Shown here one piece after another: positions 44,096 to 53,053 of a DNA stretch of 64,000 nucleotides. This DNA is from an uncultured Clostridia bacterium (GTDB lineage: Bacteria; Bacillota; Clostridia; Oscillospirales; Ruminococcaceae): NCBI GenBank assembly GCA_947625735.1, contig CANQPL010000005.1:53717-117716 (forward strand), read 5' to 3'. The notes beneath the pieces are model-generated. The model was not told the DNA's origin. It did not search any database and saw only the letters and a program-made list of their open reading frames with translations. The position numbers and the translations under genes are program-made. How positions within the stretch are numbered: position 1 is the stretch's first letter; each line of letters begins with the position of its first letter.

Positions 44096-44534
44096 GGGAT
44101 TTTTTAAAAGTGCAGATTTGGTTTATCGGGATAGTTTATTTTGCTGCTCCCCGTTTTCTATGGCGCTGATGCGCCGTGCAGACTTCTTTATGTCAGCAAG
44201 ATAACCGCCGCAGATTATAACTCCCTCGTTTGTACAATGTAAATTTGTAGGTCAGGCGTTCCCCGTGTTTTTCTTTGCGGCGGTTATCCCTCCCCCTGTT
44301 TATCTGCTCTCATGCTTGATTGTTGAAATTTGTTTGTTGTGCTGCTCCTTTGCGGGGCTCTGCCCCGCGCCCCGCAAGGGCTCTGCCCTTGACCCGCGAG
44401 GGCTCCGCCCCTCGACCCCGCAGCCTTTTGAAAAAAGGCTGGCGAAAACTTTACCTTGTGTTTGTTTTGCTCTGACTTGCTTTTTTGTGCCTCTGCCTTT
44501 GGTTTTGGTTTATCCTTACGCTTGTTTTGCTTAG
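44096..44534 (-). repeat. Dispersed repeat R3, copy B (inverted relative to A)
   Basis: Reverse-complement of copy A with strong similarity over about 430 bases. It keeps the 13-bp long-range stem (44200-44212 and 44276-44289) with an enclosed 63-base segment, and the three-hairpin GC array (44355-44425). The track ORFs 44265-44534 (+) and 44284-44553 (-) are translations of this repeat and are not taken as genes. A and B together form a large inverted repeat with about a 200-bp centre. Confidence 0.88.
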
Positions 44535-44549
44535 ATTTTTGAGTGTGCA

Positions 44550-45101
44550 TCAATAATTTTCAGCCGCTACCTCAAAAAAGCTCTGCGGATGTGCGCATAC
44601 GGGACATACCTCGGGCGCTTTCGTTCCTACAACTATATGCCCGCAGTTGCGGCATTCCCAGACCTTTACCTCACTCTTCTCAAATACCTTTGCCGTCTCT
44701 ATATTTCTGAGCAATGCACGGTAACGCTCCTCATGATGCTTCTCGATCTCCCCTACCATGCGGAATTTCTTCGCAAGCTCGGTAAATCCCTCCGCTTCGG
44801 CTGTCTTTGCAAAGCCCTCGTACATATCTGTCCACTCGTAATTCTCTCCGTCTGCGGCAGCCTCTAAATTTTCGGAGGTAGTCCCTATTCCGCAAAGCTC
44901 CTTGAACCACATTTTTGCGTGTTCCTTTTCGTTGTCCGCGGTTTTGAGGAAAAGAGCCGACATCTGCTCATAACCCTCCTTTTTTGCCACAGAAGCAAAA
45001 TAGGTGTACTTGTTCCTTGCCTGAGACTCGCCCGCAAAAGCGGCTTCAAGATTTTTTTCTGTCTGTGTTCCTGCATACTTGTTTACTTTTTTTTCACTCA
45101 T
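44550..45101 (-). CDS. rbr: Rubrerythrin
   Basis: Rubrerythrin reduces hydrogen peroxide in anaerobes using a diiron centre and a rubredoxin-type iron site. The N-terminal ferritin-like part has the Glu/His ligands ([37 protein letters not shown]); the C-terminal rubredoxin domain has [10 protein letters not shown] and CPVCAHPQ. The 183-residue length is normal. AAAGGAG precedes the ATG; it is a single gene. Confidence 0.97.
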   Translation of the reverse strand: MSEKKVNKYAGTQTEKNLEAAFAGESQARNKYTYFASVAKKEGYEQMSALFLKTADNEKEHAKMWFKELCGIGTTSENLEAAADGENYEWTDMYEGFAKTAEAEGFTELAKKFRMVGEIEKHHEERYRALLRNIETAKVFEKSEVKVWECRNCGHIVVGTKAPEVCPVCAHPQSFFEVAAENY

Positions 45102-45243
45102 GATAATTCTCCTTTTTTAAATTTTATCTGAAAGCTCAAAAAAGAGCTTTTCTGATTTGCTATTCACATAATATAATTACTTATCAGCAAAAAATAACGA
45201 GAAATTATGAACGGCTTATCCTGTTTCCCGCCGTCCTTTTTCG

Positions 45244-47769
45244 TTAGTGGCATTCATACCAGCTTTTCCCCGTCTGCACATCGGCAATAAGGGGGATATC
45301 AAGAGTTACCGCACTGCGCATCTCCTCCCCCAGCACCTCTGCGGTACGGGCTATATCCTTTTCACTTGCTTCTATTATAAGCTCATCATGAATTTGCAGG
45401 ATAAGATGTGCGTCAAGCCCCTCTGCTTTAAGACGTTTGTATACTCTTACCATAGCCATTTTGATAATATCCGCAGCCGCTCCCTGTACGGGGGCATTCA
45501 TCGCCGCACGTTTGCCGAAGCTCTGCACATTCTTGTTTTTCGCCGCAAGCTCGGGAATATAACGCCGCCTGCCGAACATGGTCTCGGAATATCCCTTTTC
45601 GGTGGCATCGGCAACGGTCTTATCCATAAACTCGCTTACTTTGGCAAAATTTTTCAGATAGCTTTTTATATACCTGTCCGCCTGTGCCACCGTTACGCCG
45701 ATATCCTTAGAAAGAGAAAATGCGCTTATCCCGTATACAATGCCGAAATTTACCGCCTTTGCCGCACGGCGCATCTCCGGTGATACCATCTCCTCGGGCA
45801 TACCGAAAACCTGCGCCGCCGTGGACGTGTGGATATCCTTTCCGCTTGTAAAGGCTGCCTGCATATTTTTATCGCCGCTCAGATGTGCAAGTATGCGAAG
45901 CTCTATCTGACTGTAGTCCGCATCTGCAAGGGTCATTCCCTCGCCGCTTATGAAAAATTTCCGCATATTGCGCCCAAGCTCCGTTCGCACGGGAATATTC
46001 TGCAGATTCGGTTCTGTGGAGGATATCCTGCCCGTTCTTGTTTCCGTCTGTTTAAAAGACGAATGTATACGCCCGTCCTCTCCCACAGCTTTAAGCAGTC
46101 CTTCTACATATGTGGAACGAAGTTTAGTATACTGTCTGTATAATAATACAAGCTCTATAATAGGGTGACGGTCACGCAGCTCCTCTAAAACCTCCGCATT
46201 TGTGGAATGACCCGTTTTTGTCTTTTTCCCCGAGGGAAGTCCCAGTTCATCGAAAAGGACCTCGCCCAGCTGCTTCGGCGAAAGGATATTGAATTCCCTG
46301 CCCGCCTGAAAATATATCTGCTGTTCAAGTCCCGTTATCTGCTCTGAAAGTCCGTCCCCAAAGGCTTTTATTCCCTCCGTGTCAGCCTTTACGCCGTAAT
46401 ACTCCATAGAAGCAAGCACCTCTGTGAGAGGCAGCTCCGTTTCACGGTACAGCTTACCCATACCGCACCTGTCTATCTCATCATCAAGCCTTGCGGTAAG
46501 GTCGGCAAGAGCGGCAGCATCACCCCACTCCCCAAGCTCTTCATAGCAGGGACACGCATATCGGGCGCAAAGACCCCTCACCGTATATTCCGAAGCGGAG
46601 GTGTTGAGCATATATCCCGCAATATCCGCATCAGAAACGATATTTTTAAGCTCCCTGCCGTTTTCAAAGCAAAAACGGTAGGCAGGTTTTGCCCCGAATG
46701 TCACCTTTTCCTCACTGCTTGTCAGATATTCAAGAATTTTTTCCTTATCGGAAATGGTAAAAAGCATATCATTATAAGCGCAGATGAGCTTATCTCCCGT
46801 AAAGATAAATGCCGATCTGCCCCTGATATCATCGCAGCCGTCGGTAATTTTATAGTTTCTGACAGAAACTGCTTCGCCCCCTTTTTCTGTGTGTACTGCA
46901 ACAGAGGGCTTTACGCCGAGTTTTTCCATGAGCTTAGTCATTTCAAGCTCCGTCAGCAGGCGTGAGATCTGCTCCTCGTTCCTGTCCTTATAAATATAAT
47001 CGTCAGGATCACGGCTTATAGGTGCATTTGTTACGATAGTAGCAAGCCACTTGCTTTCCCTTGCGCTTTCCGCTCCCGCCTCTAATTTTGCGGCAACAGA
47101 CTTTGACGCACTGAGCGTACCCGCCGCAAGGTTTTCATAGAGCTTTTCAACCGATCCGTTCTGCTGCAAAAGCGTAACAGCGGTCTTTTCGCCGATACCC
47201 TTAACGCCGCTTATATTGTCCGAGCTGTCCCCCATAAGACCTTTAAGGTCTGTCATCTGAGCGGGTACAAGTCCTCCGTACATCTCGCTGAATTTTTCGG
47301 GAGTGACACGGATAAGCTCCTTTGTTGTATGGAGCAGGACGGTAACATCAGCCGTAACAAGCTGTAAGCTGTCCCTGTCGCCTGTAAGGATATATCCCTC
47401 ATCTCCATCGCCGCAGAGTGAAGCAAGAGTACCCAGAATATCATCAGCCTCGTAGCCTGCACATTCGAGAACATTCACACCCAGAGCGGTGAGCAGCTCC
47501 TTTATAAGCGGCATCTGCACGGCAAGCTCATCGGGCATACCGTGACGGTTTGCTTTGTAAGCCGCATTTGCCTTATGCCTGAATGTAGGTTCTCTCATAT
47601 CAAAGGCAACAGCGCAGTGATCGGGAGAGATCTCCCCTGTGACTTTAAGGTAGATATTCATAAACCCCGTAATGGCATTGGTAAAAACGCCCTTTTGATT
47701 TGAAAGCATTTTAATACCGTAAAATGCACGGTTCATAATGCTGTTGCCGTCTATTGCAAGCAGTTTCAT
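45244..47769 (-). CDS. polA: DNA polymerase I
   Basis: An 841-residue family-A polymerase used in repair and Okazaki fragment processing. The N-terminal 5'-3' nuclease (AIDGNSIMNRAFYGI, EADDILGTLA, KGLMGDSSDNI) and the polymerase motifs A (DADYSQIELRILAHLSGD), B (RRAAKAVNFGIVYG) and C (QIHDELIIE) are intact. The middle 3'-5' exonuclease domain is degenerate: FIFTGDKLICAY replaces the acidic DxE motif, so proofreading is probably absent, as in Bacillus-type enzymes. GGGAGGCGG precedes the ATG. Confidence 0.97.
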   Translation of the reverse strand: MKLLAIDGNSIMNRAFYGIKMLSNQKGVFTNAITGFMNIYLKVTGEISPDHCAVAFDMREPTFRHKANAAYKANRHGMPDELAVQMPLIKELLTALGVNVLECAGYEADDILGTLASLCGDGDEGYILTGDRDSLQLVTADVTVLLHTTKELIRVTPEKFSEMYGGLVPAQMTDLKGLMGDSSDNISGVKGIGEKTAVTLLQQNGSVEKLYENLAAGTLSASKSVAAKLEAGAESARESKWLATIVTNAPISRDPDDYIYKDRNEEQISRLLTELEMTKLMEKLGVKPSVAVHTEKGGEAVSVRNYKITDGCDDIRGRSAFIFTGDKLICAYNDMLFTISDKEKILEYLTSSEEKVTFGAKPAYRFCFENGRELKNIVSDADIAGYMLNTSASEYTVRGLCARYACPCYEELGEWGDAAALADLTARLDDEIDRCGMGKLYRETELPLTEVLASMEYYGVKADTEGIKAFGDGLSEQITGLEQQIYFQAGREFNILSPKQLGEVLFDELGLPSGKKTKTGHSTNAEVLEELRDRHPIIELVLLYRQYTKLRSTYVEGLLKAVGEDGRIHSSFKQTETRTGRISSTEPNLQNIPVRTELGRNMRKFFISGEGMTLADADYSQIELRILAHLSGDKNMQAAFTSGKDIHTSTAAQVFGMPEEMVSPEMRRAAKAVNFGIVYGISAFSLSKDIGVTVAQADRYIKSYLKNFAKVSEFMDKTVADATEKGYSETMFGRRRYIPELAAKNKNVQSFGKRAAMNAPVQGAAADIIKMAMVRVYKRLKAEGLDAHLILQIHDELIIEASEKDIARTAEVLGEEMRSAVTLDIPLIADVQTGKSWYECH

Positions 47770-47863
47770 ATTCCGCCTCCCGGATCAGAAGTTATTTTTA
47801 TGTTTTCCGTAAAATCGCTGTAAAGGAGTTTTCCCGAGTTTCCTTTTGTGGGCAGCACGCCGC

Positions 47864-48583
47864 TTACGGCTCATAATAAGGCGACTTGAACACAAGTATC
47901 AGAAGATCCACAAGCCAGCCTATTCCTCCCAGACCTGCCGTCAGCGTCCAGATAATTCCCGTGGCGATCTTGCCCTCGTAGTACCTGTGCGCTCCGCACC
48001 ACCCGAAAAGAGCGCAGAGTATCAGTGCAACCGCTTTGCTTTTGAGCGGTCTGCCGTTAGGACCATATCTGCTGTTCACATTTAACTGAGTATTATTCTG
48101 AGTATTACTCTGAGTATAATAATTATTGATAATAGTCTGTCCCTGCTGAACGTGCTGCCCCTGAGCATAGTTCATCTGTCTGTTATCCTGACTGTAGGAC
48201 TGCTGCATATCCCGTTCCCGCATATGCTGCTCCATACGGCTTACTATTTTTCCCTTTACCGTTTCTGTCACCTCTCGTGCGGCTCGTCCTGCCGCTCTCC
48301 CCGCCTGTCTGAATGCCTCCCTGTCGGAATCGCTGAATATTTCCCCGTGCTGTGAACTCTGCTGTCTCGGTGAAACGTTCCCCTGTGCCGCACCGCATTT
48401 ACTGCAAAAAACATCTCCCGCCTCAAGGGGCGCTCCGCACCTTGTACAGAACCCGCCGCTGTTATCCACTACTATATTTATGTCATTTACCTCGGGTTCG
48501 TCATATTTTACCTCTCCGTAAGGCTCTTGCGCCCTTTCCTCCTCAGGCTCGGGAGTAAAATTAGGATTATAAAATTCATTCAT
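47864..48583 (-). CDS. Zinc-ribbon and TM2-domain membrane protein
   Basis: A 239-residue protein with an N-terminal acidic segment, a zinc ribbon near residue 45 (FCTRCGAPLEAGDVFCSKCG), an Ala/Arg-rich helix (AFRQAGRAAGRAAREV), and a Gln/Asn-rich linker (residues about 125-175). The C-terminal TM2 domain has two hydrophobic helices (ALILCALFGWCGAHRYYEGK, LGGIGWLVDLLILVF). Function is unknown; TM2 proteins are widespread. It sits between GH95 and polA on the same strand. Confidence 0.85.
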   Translation of the reverse strand: MNEFYNPNFTPEPEEERAQEPYGEVKYDEPEVNDINIVVDNSGGFCTRCGAPLEAGDVFCSKCGAAQGNVSPRQQSSQHGEIFSDSDREAFRQAGRAAGRAAREVTETVKGKIVSRMEQHMRERDMQQSYSQDNRQMNYAQGQHVQQGQTIINNYYTQSNTQNNTQLNVNSRYGPNGRPLKSKAVALILCALFGWCGAHRYYEGKIATGIIWTLTAGLGGIGWLVDLLILVFKSPYYEP

Positions 48584-48598
48584 GGCAATTCTCCTGTA

Positions 48599-50902
48599 TC
48601 ATGCAAAGCTAAGAATTATCCTGCCGCCCTTTAACGTATCGGCAGAATAAACACCGTTTTCACAAGTAAAGGGCAGCTCCTGTCCGTTCTGTAAAGCTGT
48701 TACCTTTACATCACTTCTTATACGCAGAGTGTTTCCCGCAAGTGAGATAATTTCTCCGCTTCTGACATGACCCTCCTCCCAGTCAAAGGAAACCTTAAAA
48801 CCACCCCTTGCCTTCATTCCCGCAACTCTGCCCTTTCTCCATGAGGGGGGAAGTGCGGGGAGGAAAGCGATCACGCCGTCCACACTCCGGAGCAGCGCTT
48901 CTCCTATACCTGCGCCGCCGCCGAAATTTCCGTCTATCTGAAAAGGCGGGTGCATATCGAACATATTTATGCTTGTAGAATGTGCAAGAAGTGCGGCTAT
49001 ATTCTCCTCAACCTTTTCGCCGTCGCCGAGACGCGCCCACATATTGATTATCCATGCTCTTGACCAGCCCGTATGACCGCCGCCGTGGGCAAGTCTGCGC
49101 TCTATAGTTGCTCTTGCCGCAGCTGCAAGCTCGGGGGTTTTATGGGGGGTTATGGCGTAGTAGGGGTGGAGATAGTAAAGCTGGGAAATGTGACGGTGTC
49201 CGGGTTCTGCCTCGTCATAATCCTCCGCCCACTCCATTATCTGACCGTACTTGCCAATTTCGGGACGGGGAAGCCTTTTGGCGGCTTCGCCTATTTGTGC
49301 AGCCGTTGATCTTTCTTCGGGAGATAATTCATCTCCCAGAATATCTGCCGCTCCGGTCACTGCACCGAACAGGTGACGCAGAATACCGCTGTCCATAGAG
49401 GGACCCTTGCAGAGAGTACCCGTTCTGCCGTTTTTGGCGTAATAGGTATTTTCGGGGGATACGGAAGGGTTTGTCACAAGCCTGCCCTTTTCGTCCTCGG
49501 TAAGAAAATCAAGGAAAAACTCCGCAGCCTCCAGCATAGTATCAAACTTTTCGGAAAGGAAATCCCTGTCCTGTGTAAAAAGATAATGCTCCCAGATATG
49601 AGTACACAGCCATGCAAGACCCATGCACCAGAGAGTACCGGGCAGCCATTTATCCTGCGGGGCGGTATCCCCCCATATATCGGTATTATGATGACATACC
49701 GCACCCCGACAGTGGTACATTTTGCGGGCGGTGATACGTCCGTTTTCACGCATACGCTCTATATGGTCAAAAAGAGGCGTATGGCACTCGGGAAGATCCT
49801 GCATCTCCGCTCCCCAGTAATTCATCTCCGTATTTATATTGACGGTATACTTTCCGCCCCATGCGGGCCACATATCCTTGTTCCAGATGCCCTGTAGATT
49901 AAGGGGCAGAGTACCCTCTCTCGATCCCGCTATCATAAGATAACGTGAAAAATTAAAGTACATCACCGCAAGCTCGTTATCGGCTGCCCCGTCCTTAACA
50001 GCAGCAAGGCGCTTATCTGTCGTCATGGAGGAAACGTCCGAAACAGGCTCAATTTCAAGTGAACATCTGTCATACAACGCCTTATAATCTTTAATATGAC
50101 GTTCAAACAGTTTTTCCGCAGATTTTCTTGCGGCGGTCTTTGCCTGATAAATTGCTTTTTTCACATAATCGCCGCTGCGCCATGAGGAATAGGCGGCAAT
50201 GATAAGCATAGCCTCGTCCGCATTTTCGCAGACAAGACGGTTAGCGTATACGCCGCAGTTTCCGCCGCTGCATTTTACGGTTATCGCACAGGCATAGGGA
50301 ATTCCGTCAGACACGGTAAAGAGAATGGTTTTATCGTCATAAGCCTCATTTTTATCGTAATTATCGTCCCTGCCGTCAATGAATGCGGAAAAGGAAATGC
50401 ACCCTTTTTTGTCTGCGGTAAAATGGACTGCAATTATCTCATCGGGACAAGAGGCGATAACACGGCGGGAAAATACAGTCTCTCCGCATTTAAAAGAGGT
50501 TTCGCAAACGGCATTTTCAAGGTCAAGGCTTCTGAGGTAGTCGGTAACGGCGTCCTTTCCTCCTGTCTTTTGCAGGATATGCAGATCGCCCAGCGGCTGA
50601 TAATGCCGTTGATTTTCGTTAGTGCCGTAAAAGGCTTCTGCGCAAAGCTCTTCGGCTTCGGTAGTTTTCTCCTCGTTGATGAGAGTACGAATCTTCTCTA
50701 AATTCTCGTACGCCTTGGGATTATTGCGGTCACGGAACCCCCCCGACCAGAGGGAATCCTCATTGAGCTGTATAAGCTCCTCACAGGGGCTGCCGAAAAT
50801 CATACCGCCCATTCTTCCGTTGCCCACGGGCAGAGCCTCGTTCCAGTCGGCGGCGGGGCGGGTATAGTAAAGCAGCGATGTATTAATATTTTTGTTTGAC
50901 AT
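48599..50902 (-). CDS. Glycoside hydrolase family 95 (alpha-L-fucosidase/galactosidase type)
   Basis: A 767-residue inverting glycosidase of family GH95, which removes alpha-L-fucose or alpha-L-galactose from oligosaccharides. The N-terminal LPVGNGRMGGMIFG, the catalytic-centre strand YTVNINTEMNYWGAEM, HHNTDIWGD and FQIDGNFGGGAGIGEAL with the general-base Asp are all visible. There is no signal peptide, so it should act in the cytoplasm on imported sugars. It lies just downstream of the ABC uptake locus but is separately transcribed. GAGGAGCG precedes the ATG. Confidence 0.93.
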   Translation of the reverse strand: MSNKNINTSLLYYTRPAADWNEALPVGNGRMGGMIFGSPCEELIQLNEDSLWSGGFRDRNNPKAYENLEKIRTLINEEKTTEAEELCAEAFYGTNENQRHYQPLGDLHILQKTGGKDAVTDYLRSLDLENAVCETSFKCGETVFSRRVIASCPDEIIAVHFTADKKGCISFSAFIDGRDDNYDKNEAYDDKTILFTVSDGIPYACAITVKCSGGNCGVYANRLVCENADEAMLIIAAYSSWRSGDYVKKAIYQAKTAARKSAEKLFERHIKDYKALYDRCSLEIEPVSDVSSMTTDKRLAAVKDGAADNELAVMYFNFSRYLMIAGSREGTLPLNLQGIWNKDMWPAWGGKYTVNINTEMNYWGAEMQDLPECHTPLFDHIERMRENGRITARKMYHCRGAVCHHNTDIWGDTAPQDKWLPGTLWCMGLAWLCTHIWEHYLFTQDRDFLSEKFDTMLEAAEFFLDFLTEDEKGRLVTNPSVSPENTYYAKNGRTGTLCKGPSMDSGILRHLFGAVTGAADILGDELSPEERSTAAQIGEAAKRLPRPEIGKYGQIMEWAEDYDEAEPGHRHISQLYYLHPYYAITPHKTPELAAAARATIERRLAHGGGHTGWSRAWIINMWARLGDGEKVEENIAALLAHSTSINMFDMHPPFQIDGNFGGGAGIGEALLRSVDGVIAFLPALPPSWRKGRVAGMKARGGFKVSFDWEEGHVRSGEIISLAGNTLRIRSDVKVTALQNGQELPFTCENGVYSADTLKGGRIILSFA

Positions 50903-50931
50903 TTTTGCGCTCCTCAGCTTTATTTTTTATT

Positions 50932-50960
50932 ATTATACAATATTTTAAGGCAAAAGTCAA
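50932..50960 (-). promoter_or_regulatory. GH95 gene promoter
   Basis: TTGACT-17-TATAAT on the minus strand, about 35 bases before the start codon. Confidence 0.8.
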
Positions 50961-51229
50961 CGGTTTAATTATATTCTCATTGTATTTTAATTTTAGTAAA
51001 GTGCTTTTTTCAAGCTGCAAAAAATGCATATGCTTTTTATGAAAAGTGGGACGGTTTAAGTACTTATCTGCAAATACCGCTTAAAAGCTCTGCCCCGCAT
51101 CTGCACAATATTTTTTGGGCGGATTATGTTGTATAAAAATTATTTTTTTCGGGATTTACCGTGCAGATTTTTTCACTTAATAATTTCAGCATTTTTTAAT
51201 TAAATTTTGTAGGCGGAGATCCTTTTATA
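50961..51229. other. Intergenic stretch without recognisable gene
   Basis: A+T-rich sequence upstream of the GH95 promoter. I see no ORF, RNA or operator; a T-box or other riboswitch core was looked for and not found. Confidence 0.5.
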
Positions 51230-51425
51230 TTTTCTTGCGGGCGGGCAGGTGGAACCCGCTGCCGTGTCGGCGTGGTGACCCCGCAGGCAGGTTGTTTAAA
51301 ATTTTTGCATGAACATCTCAATAGCAGCTCGGTAACTTTTTTTGCTGTGATTTTTAATGATAATTTTTTAGCGTTGGAGAGTTTAGCATAAATATTTCAG
51401 ATAGCAGCCCGGTACCTTTTGTTTT
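51230..51425. repeat. Degenerate R1-like repeat
   Basis: Contains GGGCGGGCAGGTGGAACCCGC (a GC hairpin like those in R1) and two spaced copies of an AGCAGCTCGGTAACTTT-like segment, matching the AACTCGGTAACTTTAG core of the R1 array at 20.6-21.0 kb. Confidence 0.65.
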
Positions 51426-51458
51426 GCGTTTAACCGCAGTCACTCCGCCCGCCCGCAA

Positions 51459-51853
51459 ATGCAGATTCGTTTATCTGAAAATTTTATTTTGCTTCTCCCT
51501 GTTTTCTATGGCGCTGATGTGCCGTGCAGACCTCTTTACGTCAGCAGATAACCGCCGCATTTTTTTAACTCCCCCGTTTATACTATATAAATTTGTAGGT
51601 TCAGCTCTCCCCGTATTTTTCCTTGCGGCGGTTATCCCTACCCCGTTTATCTGCTCCCATGCTTGTTTGTGGTGATTTGTTGGCTTTGCTTCTCCTTTGC
51701 TGGGGTTCCACCCCAGACCCCGCAAGGGCGCTGCCCTTGACCCGCAGCCTTTTGAAAAAAGGCCGGCGAAAACCTTACCTTGTGTTTGTTTTGCTTTGAT
51801 TTCTTTTTTTGTGCCTCTGCCTTTGGCTTTGTCTTGTGTTTATTTTGCTTAGA
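51459..51853 (-). repeat. Dispersed repeat R3, copy C
   Basis: Same orientation as copy B and alignable over about 395 bases. The 13-bp long-range stem is kept (51547-51559 and 51624-51636, 64 bases enclosed). The GC array has only two hairpins instead of three, and one arm pair reads CTGGGG/CCCCAG where A and B have CGGGG/CCCCG. Located between the ABC operon terminator and the R1-like segment. Confidence 0.85.
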
Positions 51854-51861
51854 CTTGCTCC

Positions 51862-51900
51862 AAAAAAAGTGACGAAGCGGAATTTCTTCCGTTTCGCCAC
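51862..51900 (-). terminator. Terminator of the ABC uptake operon
   Basis: On the minus strand GTGGCGAAACGGAA pairs with TTCCGCTTCGTCAC (two mismatches), then seven T residues, about 50 bases after the last permease gene. Confidence 0.85.
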
Positions 51901-51951
51901 CCGTAACGCTTTAATGATCTGTCCTGCTTTACTGTCCTCCCGCTCTCGTCA

Positions 51952-53040
51952 TTACATACCCGTAAGACCCGAACGTGCTATACCCTCTGTAAAGTTCTTC
52001 TGTAAGAAGATGTACATTACAAGGATAGGCGTTATGGAGATAAGACAGCCTGCCTCCATCCATACGATAAGCTCTCTTGCGTTTACCTTAACGTTACCGT
52101 TGTTGAATATTACTCTCGTAAGCGATGCATCAAGGTTCTTGAGCTGCAATGCTATTGTGCTGTTATCCGTAAAGAATGAGGTACTTACATAGTAGTCGTT
52201 CCAGTACCATACTACGGAGAGCAGGAAAACTGTCAGGAATGTTGAACCCGCATTGGGGATCATTACCTGAATGAATGTCTTGAAGGGTGAGCAGCCGTCA
52301 AGATAAGCTGCGTCCTCAAGCTCTTTGGGAAGTCCTCTGAATGCCTGCCGGAACAGGAAGATAAACAGTCCTGCACGGATACCGTTTGCCGTAAGCGCAG
52401 GCATATACATGGTAAGAGGATTGTTTATAAGGTTGATGTAGTTCCCCGTTATCATGTGGTATACTCCGAGGGGATTGAAGTAACGGAAGAACATATACTG
52501 AGGGATAAGGATTATCTGCGAGGGCATGAGGATCATCATAATGACTACTCCGAAAAGTATTGACTTGCCCTTGAAGTTAAAACGTCCGAAGCCGTATCCC
52601 GTCAGCGCACAGGTGATGACCTGTACCAGCGAGCAGCCGATGTTGATAAACAGCGTGTTGCCCAGAGTGTTCCAGAAATCCATTGTCCTTGCGGCGTCCT
52701 TGATGTTCTGGAGAGTGTAGTTTTTCGATATCCAGATGATAGTCGGGTCGTTCATGTCCGCTCTCGGTCTGAATGCCGCTGTTATCATGTAGATAAGCGG
52801 ATAGATGATGACGAAGCATAATCCGAATACCAGCAGACCTCTGCATATAGGCCACACCATTTCAAATGCGCGTTTTCTTTTCAGATACTTCTGCTCTGCG
52901 GGGGTCAGGGTTGCAAGACGCTTCTTGAATCGTTCCCTTTCCTCCTTGCGGTTTCTTTTTTCGGGCTTGGGGGGCTTTTCCGACTGCGCCTTTTTAAGGA
53001 GGTCGGAAAACGGATTTGATTTTACTGCACTTTCTGCCAT
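51952..53040 (-). CDS. Carbohydrate ABC transporter permease, MalG type (second pair)
   Basis: A 362-residue inner-membrane permease with six hydrophobic segments and the ABC-2-binding EAA loop (ELEDAAYLDGCSPFKTFIQV). An unusually long charged N-terminal segment (about 75 residues, KPPKPEKRNRKEERERF) precedes the first helix. The track start is 11 codons early; the ATG at 53040 has AAGGAG nine bases upstream. It pairs with the MalF-type gene just before it. Confidence 0.92.
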   Translation of the reverse strand: MAESAVKSNPFSDLLKKAQSEKPPKPEKRNRKEERERFKKRLATLTPAEQKYLKRKRAFEMVWPICRGLLVFGLCFVIIYPLIYMITAAFRPRADMNDPTIIWISKNYTLQNIKDAARTMDFWNTLGNTLFINIGCSLVQVITCALTGYGFGRFNFKGKSILFGVVIMMILMPSQIILIPQYMFFRYFNPLGVYHMITGNYINLINNPLTMYMPALTANGIRAGLFIFLFRQAFRGLPKELEDAAYLDGCSPFKTFIQVMIPNAGSTFLTVFLLSVVWYWNDYYVSTSFFTDNSTIALQLKNLDASLTRVIFNNGNVKVNARELIVWMEAGCLISITPILVMYIFLQKNFTEGIARSGLTGM

Positions 53041-53053
53041 TTTTTCCAACTCC

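Noticed and set aside
44265-44553. 89-residue ORFs on both strands as genes
   Set aside because: They are readings of the R3 repeat; the GC hairpin array explains the open frames and the copies do not preserve the frame.
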